A DNA stretch of 8,205 bases from Pseudomonadota bacterium (GTDB taxonomy: Bacteria; Bdellovibrionota_B; Oligoflexia; Silvanigrellales; Silvanigrellaceae), in assembly GCA_027490595.1 (NCBI GenBank), contig JAIXXU010000065.1, positions 1 to 8,205 of the forward strand, given 5' to 3'. Under the pieces are notes generated by a model. It saw only the letters and a program-made list of their open reading frames with translations. It had not been told where the DNA came from and did not search any database. Positions 1 through 5,482 of this stretch are shown here, one piece after another (position 1 is the first letter of the stretch; every line of letters begins with the position of its first letter). Position numbers and translations under genes: made by a program.

Positions 1-1
1 A

Positions 2-76
2 AAACTTAAGGCGGGACAAAAAATCAATGTTCTTTCATCTACTGAAAGTTCAGGAAGTTTAGTTCCATCTGTTTAA
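2..76 (+). CDS. rplW: 50S ribosomal protein L23, C-terminal end (partial)
   Basis: Only the last 24 codons are visible; the gene begins before the window. The frame reads KLKAGQKINVLSSTESSGSL and then VPSV before a TAA stop. The opening resembles the final strand of L23, where a 'tLkeGqkI' motif is common, and rplW directly precedes rplB in bacterial S10 operons. L23 binds domain III of 23S rRNA at the mouth of the exit tunnel and is the docking site for trigger factor and the signal recognition particle. The Ser/Thr-rich tail after the last strand is not one I recognise as conserved. The identification rests on the motif plus position. The trigger-factor contact region lies upstream and cannot be judged. 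Confidence 0.8.
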   Translation, partial: KLKAGQKINVLSSTESSGSLVPSV

Positions 77-86
77 TTAATTTAAG

Positions 87-123
87 GCGCGGATAAGTTC
101 CTCTCTATCGCGCAGAACGAGGA
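87..123 (+). promoter_or_regulatory. Candidate SD-sequestering pseudoknot before rplB
   Basis: In the 50-base gap between rplW and rplB, GCGC(G)GATA at 87-95 pairs with TATCGCGC at 106-113, giving an 8-bp stem with one bulged G. The 10-base loop holds TCCTC (99-103), an exact complement of the rplB Shine-Dalgarno core GAGGA (119-123). If both helices form, the result is an H-type pseudoknot with connecting segments of 3, 2 and 5 bases that hides the ribosome binding site. The pairing is seen directly; folding and any control of L2 synthesis are inference. Pyrimidine-rich loops can match an SD by chance, so the 8-bp stem is the stronger part. Confidence 0.4.
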
Positions 124-126
124 TTT

Positions 127-957
127 ATGGCTACACGGCAAAGGAAACCTTACACGGCGTCCACCCGATTCCAAAGCTTTATCAATTACAGTGAAGCTTT
201 GACTACAGATGAACCTTACAAACCTCTTCTTGAGGCTAAGCCAAAAAAGGCAGGTCGTAACAACACCGGTCGCATCATGGTGCGCCATCAAGGTGGTGGA
301 AATAAGGTAAAATATCGTATTATTGATTGGAAGCGTTCTCGCAAAGATGTTGTGGGAGAAATTGTTTCAATTGAGTATGATCCCAATCGAAGCGCTTTTA
401 TTTCTTTAGTAAAGTATGTTGATGGCGATCGTCGATACATGCTTGCGACAGAAGGTTTAAAAGTTGGTACTAAAATCCTATCCTCGCCAGAGGCAGACAT
501 CAAAACGGGTAACAGTCTTCCGTTGAAAAAAATCCCTGCAGGTACAATGATTCACAGCATTGAGATGAAGCCAGGTGCTGGTTCTAAGCTAGTCCGTAGT
601 GCTGGAGCTTCTGCAACTCTAGTGGGTCGTATTGACGAATATATGCAGATCCGCATGCCATCTGGTGAGCTTCGCCTGATTCCTGAAGATTGCTACGCCA
701 CTATTGGGGTCGTTTCCAATGGTGACCACATGAATGTATCCTTAGGTAAAGCTGGCCGTTCTCGTTGGAAAGGTGTTCGTCCAACTGTTCGTGGTGTGGC
801 TATGAACCCTGTTGATCACCCAATGGGTGGTGGTGAAGGTCGTACAAGTGGTGGTCGTCATCCCTGTTCGCCTTGGGGGCAATTGGCTAAAGGCTACAAG
901 ACCCGTAAACCCAAGAACCCTAGCGACAAATTTATTGTCAGTCGCCGTAAGAAATAA
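127..957 (+). CDS. rplB: 50S ribosomal protein L2
   Basis: A full-length L2 of 276 residues, the usual family size. L2 is a primary 23S rRNA-binding protein needed for subunit association and an active peptidyl transferase centre. The N-terminal OB-like domain carries GRIMVRHQGGGNK (48-60) and EYDPNRSA (83-90). The SH3-like domain holds GKAGRSRWKGVRPTVRG (207-223), and the C-terminal loop reads NPVDHPMGGGEGR (227-239). His231 matches the E. coli histidine (229 in mature numbering) implicated in peptide-bond formation. The second histidine of the common DHPHGGG loop is Met233, a change I also recall in Bacteroidota. The ATG follows GAGGA at 119-123 with a tight 3-base spacer, and that SD may be sequestered by the upstream fold. 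Confidence 0.98.
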   Translation: MATRQRKPYTASTRFQSFINYSEALTTDEPYKPLLEAKPKKAGRNNTGRIMVRHQGGGNKVKYRIIDWKRSRKDVVGEIVSIEYDPNRSAFISLVKYVDGDRRYMLATEGLKVGTKILSSPEADIKTGNSLPLKKIPAGTMIHSIEMKPGAGSKLVRSAGASATLVGRIDEYMQIRMPSGELRLIPEDCYATIGVVSNGDHMNVSLGKAGRSRWKGVRPTVRGVAMNPVDHPMGGGEGRTSGGRHPCSPWGQLAKGYKTRKPKNPSDKFIVSRRKK

Positions 958-980
958 TCTGAGACAGGAGATTCTAGTTC

Positions 981-1256
981 ATGGCACGTTCGCTCAAAAA
1001 AGGTCCATTCATAGATGGGCATCTTGAAAAAGCTGCAGAAAAAAATAAGGGTTCAGGGAAAGTCGTAAAAACCTGGAGTCGTCGTTCCACAATAATTCCT
1101 GATTTTGTTGGTATGACTTTTGCAGTTCATAACGGAAGAAAATTCGTTCCTGTTTATGTGAACGAAAATATGGTTGGTCATAAATTCGGCGAGTTTGCTC
1201 CCACCCGTACTTTCTTCGGTCATGGCGCAGACAAAAAAGTAGCCAAGAAGAAATAA
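981..1256 (+). CDS. rpsS: 30S ribosomal protein S19
   Basis: A complete S19 of 91 residues, normal for the family. S19 sits in the head of the small subunit, forms a complex with S13, and contributes to the A-site finger and subunit-bridge region. Diagnostic stretches are the N-terminal [12 protein letters not shown] (4-15), [22 protein letters not shown] (31-52, the most conserved part of S19), and [13 protein letters not shown] (66-78) before a basic Lys-rich tail. AGGAG at 966-970 lies 10 bases before the ATG. It follows rplB by 23 bases, as in most S10 operons. Nothing in the protein looks unusual. Confidence 0.98.
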   Translation: MARSLKKGPFIDGHLEKAAEKNKGSGKVVKTWSRRSTIIPDFVGMTFAVHNGRKFVPVYVNENMVGHKFGEFAPTRTFFGHGADKKVAKKK

Positions 1257-1262
1257 GCATTT

Positions 1263-1271
1263 GAGGTGATC
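1263..1271 (+). promoter_or_regulatory. Extended Shine-Dalgarno of rplV
   Basis: GAGGTGATC matches nine consecutive bases of the standard complement to the 16S rRNA 3' end (TAAGGAGGTGATC), four bases before the rplV ATG. It is the longest anti-SD match I noticed in the window and fixes the rplV start at 1276. Confidence 0.7.
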
Positions 1272-1275
1272 AGAT

Positions 1276-1599
1276 ATGGAAGCAAAAGCAACACACAAAA
1301 ATGCCAAATGTACGGCTCGTAAAGCTCGTTTGCTCCGGGGGCTTATCCTCGGCAAACCAGTCGACCAAGCATTGGCTCTGCTCTTAGCAGAAAGGCGCGC
1401 AGGTTCTGTCGCAACAGTTAAACTCATTAAGTCTGCCCTCGCGCAGCTCTCAATGGTTTCTGCTAAAGACGCTTACGTCGAAGAATTTATCGTGGATGAG
1501 GGGCAACGCCGTCGCATGTTTATGCCGCGCGCTCAGGGTCGTGCCACTCCCATCCTGAAAAAAACTTCTCATCTGACAATTTTTCTTTCTCGAAAGTAA
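1276..1599 (+). CDS. rplV: 50S ribosomal protein L22, divergent
   Basis: A complete L22 of 107 residues (family about 110). L22 contacts all 23S rRNA domains, and its long beta-hairpin lines the exit tunnel where macrolides and stalling peptides act. The N-terminal HKNAKCTARKARLL (7-20) and GKPVDQAL (26-33), then DEGQRRRMFMPRAQGRA (74-90) and ILKKTSHLTI (93-102), identify it. Two regions deviate from the E. coli sequence as I recall it. The helix motif usually reading ESAIANAEHN is SALAQLSMVS (53-62). At the hairpin tip E. coli P-S-M-K-R (80-84) aligns with Gln77-Arg78-Arg79-Arg80-Met81, so the tip is more basic and R84 becomes Met. It starts at the ATG behind the extended SD. The frame and ends are intact, so this is divergence, not decay. 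Confidence 0.95.
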   Translation: MEAKATHKNAKCTARKARLLRGLILGKPVDQALALLLAERRAGSVATVKLIKSALAQLSMVSAKDAYVEEFIVDEGQRRRMFMPRAQGRATPILKKTSHLTIFLSRK

Positions 1600-1611
1600 G
1601 AGGGTAAAACA

Positions 1612-2277
1612 GTGGGTCAAAAAGGACATCCTAAAGGTCTTAGGTTAGGCATCAATAAAAAATCAGATTCTCGTTGGTTTAGCAAAAGATCTTTTGCGAA
1701 ATATCTTAGCGAAGATCTCGCCATTCGGAAATTTATAACCAAAAAATATTCGGAGAGCGGGATTGCAAGGGTAGAAATCGAGCGGGCTGCAAATCAAGTT
1801 GTGGTGAAAATCTTTAACGCAAAACCTGGTAAACTTATTGGTAAGCAAGGCAAGGGAATTGATCTTTTGCGCGACCAAATTCGTAACCTTGTTGACGGGA
1901 AAGAGAAATCACTCAAGGTTGATGTTTTTGAAGTGAAGAATCCCGATGCCAATGCTCAATTGTGCTCATTAAATGTTGCGCAACAGCTTGAAAAGCGTGT
2001 TTCTTTCCGTCGTGCCATGAAAAAGGTAATGCAACAAGCCATGAAAGCTGGTGCAAAAGGGATCAAGGTTCGCGTTTCTGGGCGTCTTAATGGTGCCGAA
2101 ATGGCTCGTACCGAGTGGTATATGGAAGGACGTGTTCCTCTGCATACTCTCCGTGCTGACATTGATTACGGTACAGCTGAAGCGCTTACCACTTATGGAC
2201 TTATCGGCGTCAAGGTTTGGTTGTTCATGGGTGAAGTTTACGGAAAACTTAATGTTTCCCAAACAAAATTAATCTGA
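1612..2277 (+). CDS. rpsC: 30S ribosomal protein S3
   Basis: A complete S3 of 221 residues starting with GTG, preceded by AGAGGG (1599-1604), which overlaps the rplV stop. S3 lies at the mRNA entry tunnel and supports mRNA unwinding. The N-terminal MGQKGHPKGLRLG resembles the family start MGQKVHPxGxRLG with Val5 changed to Gly. A type II KH domain carries its GxxG loop as Gly77-Lys-Gln-Gly80. The helicase-linked basic patch of E. coli (R131, R132, K135) is kept as Arg133, Arg134 and Lys137 within SFRRAMKK. The C-terminal domain has ARTEWYMEGRVPLHTLRADI, then DYGTAEALTTYGLIGVKVW. The tail after the last strand is short, as in many non-enteric bacteria. Confidence 0.98.
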   Translation: MGQKGHPKGLRLGINKKSDSRWFSKRSFAKYLSEDLAIRKFITKKYSESGIARVEIERAANQVVVKIFNAKPGKLIGKQGKGIDLLRDQIRNLVDGKEKSLKVDVFEVKNPDANAQLCSLNVAQQLEKRVSFRRAMKKVMQQAMKAGAKGIKVRVSGRLNGAEMARTEWYMEGRVPLHTLRADIDYGTAEALTTYGLIGVKVWLFMGEVYGKLNVSQTKLI

Positions 2278-2290
2278 GGAGTGATAAAGT

Positions 2291-2719
2291 ATGCTATCAC
2301 CAAAAAAAGTAAAATTTAGAAAATCTCACAAAGGTCGCATTAAAGGTGTAGCTAACCGTGGGTGCTCTATTAGTTTCGGTGACTACGCTCTCCAAGCTGT
2401 TGAGCCTGGAAAACTTGAATCTCGTCAAATAGAAGCAAGCCGTGTTGCCCTTACTCGTCATATTAAGCGCGGTGGCAAAGTTTGGATTCGTGTATTTCCT
2501 GACAAGCCGATTACAAAAAAACCTGCTGAAACTCGTATGGGTTCTGGTAAAGGCGGTCTTGATCATTGGGTATGCCCAATCCGTCGTGGACGTATTATCT
2601 TTGAAATACAAGGTGTTGCTCCAGAGCTTGCACATGAAGCTTTCATGCTAGCTGCGGCAAAGCTTCCCTTTAAAACAAGAATTATGAACCGTAACGAAAA
2701 GGTTTGGGAAAGCGAATGA
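2291..2719 (+). CDS. rplP: 50S ribosomal protein L16
   Basis: A complete L16 of 142 residues, slightly longer than E. coli L16 (136). L16 is a late-assembling protein beside the A-site tRNA elbow, needed for peptidyl transferase maturation. Hallmarks are [16 protein letters not shown] (1-16), [20 protein letters not shown] (43-62), [20 protein letters not shown] (65-84) and [17 protein letters not shown] (113-129). Arg82 in the TRMGSGKG loop corresponds to E. coli Arg81, the residue hydroxylated by YcfD/RoxA, so the target side chain is present. GAGGAG (2276-2281), overlapping the rpsC stop, lies 9 bases before the ATG. The stop overlaps the rpmC start as ATGA, implying coupled translation. 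Confidence 0.98.
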   Translation: MLSPKKVKFRKSHKGRIKGVANRGCSISFGDYALQAVEPGKLESRQIEASRVALTRHIKRGGKVWIRVFPDKPITKKPAETRMGSGKGGLDHWVCPIRRGRIIFEIQGVAPELAHEAFMLAAAKLPFKTRIMNRNEKVWESE

Positions 2720-2937
2720 AAAAGAAAAATAAATTTGCAGATTGTTCGGTAAATGAGTTGTCCTCAAAGCAAAAAGAGCTTATGAAGGTTTTTGCTTCTT
2801 TTAAGGTGTCGATGGATCCTGCCTCATTGGAGAATATTCCTGGGGGCTTACAAGGTTTGCGCCGTGATTTGAAGCTCGTTCAACGTCAAATTGCACTTTC
2901 ATCAGCAATTAAGCAAGACAACGCAGGGAGATCCTAA
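2716..2937 (+). CDS. rpmC: 50S ribosomal protein L29, divergent
   Basis: A 73-residue basic helical protein in the invariant L29 slot between L16 and S17 (family 60-70 residues). L29 is a two-helix hairpin at the rim of the exit tunnel beside L23 and takes part in signal recognition particle contact. Conserved elements are [14 protein letters not shown] (11-24) in helix 1 and [12 protein letters not shown] (48-59), matching the family RRDIARIKT motif. The central LRFQxAxGQL motif is replaced by [20 protein letters not shown] (26-45), which would lengthen or reshape the turn. ATG at 2716 overlaps the rplP TGA by one base; a TTG at 2704 would add four codons but has no better SD. The identity relies on position plus the second helix. 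Confidence 0.88.
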   Translation: MKKKNKFADCSVNELSSKQKELMKVFASFKVSMDPASLENIPGGLQGLRRDLKLVQRQIALSSAIKQDNAGRS

Positions 2938-3206
2938 TGACTGCTCATCACAGACAAACTCATCGCAATCCTGTGCAGGCTACTGTAGTCTCTGTTTCGA
3001 AAGACCAAACAACTGTGAAGGTTAGTATTGATCGCATCGTTGCAGATGAAAAGTATGGTAAACGCCTTCACAGAAGTACATATCTTATGGCTGATGCCAA
3101 CGGGATTAGTTCTTTAGCTGTTGGTGCTGTTGTGAATCTTCTCCCTTGCAAAAAACTCTCCAAGACTAAAGCTTGGAGAATTGTATCCCTTTCAACCAAG
3201 GCTTAA
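2937..3206 (+). CDS. rpsQ: 30S ribosomal protein S17
   Basis: A complete S17 of 89 residues, family-typical. S17 is an early-binding OB-fold protein of the small-subunit body. The core reads [20 protein letters not shown] (14-33), then KYGKRLHRS (39-47), [20 protein letters not shown] (63-82). The LSKTKxWR motif is diagnostic. It is divergent in the loop that usually reads HDExN (here ADANG, 52-56) and in the HPLYGK region (DEKYGK). AGGGAG (2925-2930) lies 6 bases before the ATG, and the start overlaps the rpmC stop as TAATG, so re-initiation by ribosomes finishing L29 is likely. Confidence 0.95.
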   Translation: MTAHHRQTHRNPVQATVVSVSKDQTTVKVSIDRIVADEKYGKRLHRSTYLMADANGISSLAVGAVVNLLPCKKLSKTKAWRIVSLSTKA

Positions 3207-3216
3207 GAGGTGTGTT

Positions 3217-3594
3217 GTGATTCAACCAGAATCCATTATTGAAGTCGCGGATAACAGCGGTGCTAAATCTTTAAACGTCATTCGCGTTTTAGGTGGTTCG
3301 TTCCGTAGATACGCTCGTGTTGGCGACCTCGTTGTCGTTTCTGTGCGTGATGCTATCCCAAATGGTCGCGTTAAAAAAGGCGAAGTCCATAAAGCGATCA
3401 TCGTTCGTCAAAGAAAAGAAATGTCTCGTCGCGATGGTTCTCGTATTGCTTTTGGCCAAAATGCAGCTGCATTGGTTAAAATTGTTAAAAACGAAAAAGA
3501 ACCCGTAGGCACTCGTATCTTTGGTCCAGTGGCACGCGAATTGCGCGAGCGCAATTGCGGAAAAATTATCAGTTTGGCTCCGGAGGTTTTATAA
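3217..3594 (+). CDS. rplN: 50S ribosomal protein L14
   Basis: A complete L14 of 125 residues (family 122-123). L14 binds 23S rRNA at the subunit interface, forms a bridge with 16S helix 44, and contacts L19. The start is the GTG at 3217 that gives the canonical MIQPES opening; a TTG at 3181 in the same frame would run through the end of rpsQ and is unlikely. AAGAGG (3205-3210), touching the rpsQ stop, is the SD. Signature stretches are [20 protein letters not shown] (9-28), [15 protein letters not shown] (57-71), [15 protein letters not shown] (98-112) and the C-terminal ISLAPEVL. The usual RFDxNA reads AFGQNA, a small change. rplX should follow but does not. Confidence 0.98.
   Translation: MIQPESIIEVADNSGAKSLNVIRVLGGSFRRYARVGDLVVVSVRDAIPNGRVKKGEVHKAIIVRQRKEMSRRDGSRIAFGQNAAALVKIVKNEKEPVGTRIFGPVARELRERNCGKIISLAPEVL
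3582..3586 (+). promoter_or_regulatory. Shine-Dalgarno of rplE inside the end of rplN
   Basis: GGAGG lies in the last codons of rplN, 11 bases before the ATG at 3598. It supports the upstream start, and hence the N-terminal extension of L5, and shows that rplE is initiated directly behind rplN with no room for rplX. Confidence 0.65.
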
Positions 3595-3597
3595 ATA

Positions 3598-4254
3598 ATG
3601 GCAACGGAAAAAAAAGGTCCTGCCAAGGGACAGGCTGCTGGAAAAAAAGCAGGCGGTAAGAAAGGTTCAGACTACGGCGCAACTGTTGTCCGTGGCGAAC
3701 ATTCTCAGGGAGTTAAGCCCCGTGTTTTGGTAAAGTTCAGCGACTCAATTCTACCCGAACTTAAGAAGCGTCATAGCTCTAAAAATGTTATGGAACTTCC
3801 TAAGTTGGTAAAAATCGTTGTCAATACTTGCCAAAGTGAAGCTACTCAAAATATCAAGGCATTGGAAGCGGCAGCTACAGAACTAGAAATTATTACTGGC
3901 CAAAAAGCAGTAATTACTCGTGCTAAAAAGTCTATTGCAACCTTCAAGTTGCGTGCTGGCATGCCTATTGGTGCGTCTGTAACTTTGCGCCGCGAAAGAA
4001 TGTATGAATTCTTTGACAAACTTGTTTCAGTAGCACTTCCCCGTGTTCGTGATTTCAAGGGTGTTTCCCCAAATAGCTTCGATGGTCGTGGTAATTATTC
4101 CATTGGTCTTCGTGAGCAAATTATTTTCCCAGAAATTGAGGCAGATAAGGTTGATAAATCTCGTGGCTTAAGTGTGACAATTGTCACATCTGCGACAACC
4201 GATGAGGCAGCTCACGAGCTCCTCTCTCTCATGGGTATGCCCTTTAGAACTTAA
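3598..4254 (+). CDS. rplE: 50S ribosomal protein L5 with N-terminal extension
   Basis: A complete L5 of 218 residues, about 40 longer than the usual 179. L5 binds 5S rRNA with L18, builds the central protuberance and touches P-site tRNA. The core begins near residue 41; clear motifs are [20 protein letters not shown] (101-120), [20 protein letters not shown] (125-144), VRDFKGV (150-156), [20 protein letters not shown] (161-180) and the C-terminal MPFRT. Residues 1-40 are Lys/Gly/Ala-rich and look disordered. The normally conserved NMGVGEA segment is NTCQSEA (76-82). The start with a GGAGG SD supports the extension; a TTG at 3727 would give near-standard length but has only a distant AGGGAG. 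The tail has none of the KxGDxV motifs of L24, so it is not a fused rplX. Confidence 0.95.
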   Translation: MATEKKGPAKGQAAGKKAGGKKGSDYGATVVRGEHSQGVKPRVLVKFSDSILPELKKRHSSKNVMELPKLVKIVVNTCQSEATQNIKALEAAATELEIITGQKAVITRAKKSIATFKLRAGMPIGASVTLRRERMYEFFDKLVSVALPRVRDFKGVSPNSFDGRGNYSIGLREQIIFPEIEADKVDKSRGLSVTIVTSATTDEAAHELLSLMGMPFRT

Positions 4255-4268
4255 ACAAGGAGAAGTGT

Positions 4269-4454
4269 GTGGCACGATTAGCGCTTATCAATAAAAGCAA
4301 TAAAAAACCTAAATTTTCTACACGTCAGTACAATCGCTGTTCTCAATGCGGAAGGCCTCGTGCTTTTTATCGTGACTTCGGTGTCTGTCGTATCTGCCTT
4401 CGCAAATATGCTCTGGAAGGTTTTATTCCTGGCATGATCAAGTCTAGCTGGTGA
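4269..4454 (+). CDS. rpsN: 30S ribosomal protein S14, zinc-binding short form
   Basis: A complete 61-residue S14 starting with GTG. AAGGAGA (4257-4263) is the SD, 5 bases upstream. S14 sits in the small-subunit head next to S3 and S10. Cys24-x-x-Cys27 and Cys40-x-x-Cys43 form the zinc ribbon of the short (type Z, C+) form, unlike the roughly 100-residue S14 without these cysteines found in enteric bacteria. Other motifs are [12 protein letters not shown] (13-24), [20 protein letters not shown] (27-46) and the C-terminal PGMIKSSW. It lies between rplE and rpsH as expected. Organisms with this form may carry a zinc-independent paralogue elsewhere, which cannot be seen here. Confidence 0.97.
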   Translation: MARLALINKSNKKPKFSTRQYNRCSQCGRPRAFYRDFGVCRICLRKYALEGFIPGMIKSSW

Positions 4455-4464
4455 GGACAACAAC

Positions 4465-4863
4465 ATGAATGTCACTGATCCCATTGCCGATCTTTTAACT
4501 CGTATTCGTAATGCAACTATGGCTGGCCTTCGTTATGCCACTATTCCTGCAAGTCGAACAAAAATAGAAATTACAAAAATCCTGGAGGCTGAGGGTTTAA
4601 TTCGCGGCTTTCGTCTTATCAAAGACGAACGTCAGGGTAAAATTAAGATTGCCATCAAGTATAACGAGCTAGGTCACCCTGCTATTCGTGGGTTGGTTCG
4701 CGTATCTCGTCCGGGCTGTCGTGTGTATAAAAATGTTTCTAAAATTCCCCGTATTCGTGGCGGTCTTGGCTTTGCCATTCTGTCTACTTCTAAGGGGATC
4801 CTCACCAGTAAAGCCGCCAAACAAGAAAATGTGGGCGGTGAAGTTCTGGCGTATGTTTGGTAA
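4465..4863 (+). CDS. rpsH: 30S ribosomal protein S8
   Basis: A complete S8 of 132 residues (family 130-132). S8 binds 16S helix 21 early in assembly and in E. coli also represses spc operon translation at the rplX-rplE junction. The N-terminal domain opens with MNVTDPIADLLTRIRNA (1-17). The C-terminal domain has VRVSRPGCRVYKNVSKIPRI (78-97) and the rRNA-binding segment FAILSTSKGILTSKAAKQEN (103-122), then VGGEVLAYVW. GAGGAC (4453-4458), overlapping the rpsN stop, precedes the ATG by 6 bases. The protein is ordinary. Its classical mRNA target location no longer exists in this operon because rplX is absent. Confidence 0.98.
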   Translation: MNVTDPIADLLTRIRNATMAGLRYATIPASRTKIEITKILEAEGLIRGFRLIKDERQGKIKIAIKYNELGHPAIRGLVRVSRPGCRVYKNVSKIPRIRGGLGFAILSTSKGILTSKAAKQENVGGEVLAYVW

Positions 4864-4894
4864 TTGAATCTGAATCGTAGAACGGAGCCGTCTT

Positions 4895-5437
4895 ATGTCA
4901 AGACTTGGGAAAAAGAATATCGAGCTTCCTAATGGTGTGGAAGTAAAAACAGAGGGTACTTTGGTAGTGGTCAAAGGACCTAAAGGTACCTTAAAAAAAG
5001 ATATGTTTGGCAGAATTTCTTTTGCTATTCATGACAAGCATTTAGATGTTAGTCCAGTAGAAGGTGAGAGTAGCAATGCCTACTGGGGCCTTTACCGTAC
5101 CCTTCTAAACAACATGGTTCAGGGAGTTTCTTCGGGTTTTAAAACATCACTAGAAATTCAGGGTACTGGTTACCGAGCTAGTCTTACTGGTAAGCTATTG
5201 AACCTTACGCTTGGTTTTTCACATCCGGTTAATATTGATCCGCCTGAAGGCATTGCTTTTGAAGTGGATGCTAAAACTGGTTTTGTAAGTGTGAACGGCA
5301 TTGACAAGGAGTTGGTTGGTCAGATGGCAGCCAAAATCCGTGCCATTCGTCCCGCAGACCCTTATCAAGGCAAAGGCATTCGTTATGCTGGTGAGTTTAT
5401 CAAAACTAAAGTAGGTAAATCAGCTGGTAAGAAGTAA
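4895..5437 (+). CDS. rplF: 50S ribosomal protein L6
   Basis: A complete L6 of 180 residues (family 176-180). L6 has two similar alpha/beta domains, sits near the sarcin-ricin loop and helps form the factor-binding site. MSRLGKKNIELPNGVEV (1-17) and VKGPKGTL (26-33) mark domain one. FKTSLEIQGTGYRASL (82-97) opens domain two, and RPADPYQGKGIRYAGEFIKT (152-171) is the signature RNA-binding loop and tail. GGAG (4884-4887) lies 7 bases before the ATG, in a 31-base gap after rpsH. I see no unusual residues. Confidence 0.98.
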   Translation: MSRLGKKNIELPNGVEVKTEGTLVVVKGPKGTLKKDMFGRISFAIHDKHLDVSPVEGESSNAYWGLYRTLLNNMVQGVSSGFKTSLEIQGTGYRASLTGKLLNLTLGFSHPVNIDPPEGIAFEVDAKTGFVSVNGIDKELVGQMAAKIRAIRPADPYQGKGIRYAGEFIKTKVGKSAGKK

Positions 5438-5447
5438 AGCAGGTTGT

Positions 5448-5482
5448 ATTCTGTATATTACGGCCCGGTGGCCAAGCAGAAT
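5448..5482 (+). promoter_or_regulatory. Two-tier stem-loop before rplR
   Basis: In the 57-base gap between rplF and rplR, the longest in the window, ATTCTG (5448-5453) pairs with CAGAAT (5477-5482). Inside it GGCC (5462-5465) pairs with GGCC (5470-5473) over a CGGT loop. The unpaired sides are TATATTAC and AAG, forming an asymmetric internal loop. The structure ends one base before the rplR SD AAGGAGA (5484-5490). It has no T-run, so it is not a factor-independent terminator. A regulatory RNA element or a processing site is possible; the role is inference. Confidence 0.4.

Noticed and set aside
73..85. AT-rich TTAATTAATTTAA after the rplW stop as a promoter -10 region.
   Set aside because: There is no credible -35 element at proper spacing, and the site lies inside a tight operon.
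823..825. Met233 in L2 in place of the second histidine of the DHPHGGG loop.
   Set aside because: The functionally implicated histidine (E. coli 229) is the first one and is present as His231; Met at the second position also occurs in Bacteroidota L2 as I recall it.
3608..3615. Run of eight A bases near the rplE start as a programmed frameshift site.
   Set aside because: The zero frame is a complete L5, a shift would quickly lose it, and no downstream stimulator is obvious.
3617..3634. Possible hairpin in the first codons of rplE as an S8 site.
   Set aside because: Only four-base stems form and the features of the helix 21 target are not recognisable.
3598..3717. L5 N-terminal tail as a degenerate or fused L24.
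   Set aside because: It lacks the KOW motif and the GkdKGkxG stretch, is too short, and is Lys/Gly/Ala low complexity rather than a beta-barrel sequence.
4881..4891. ACGG-AG-CCGT inverted repeat around the rplF SD.
   Set aside because: A two-base loop is not stable and the three-pair alternative is too weak to claim.
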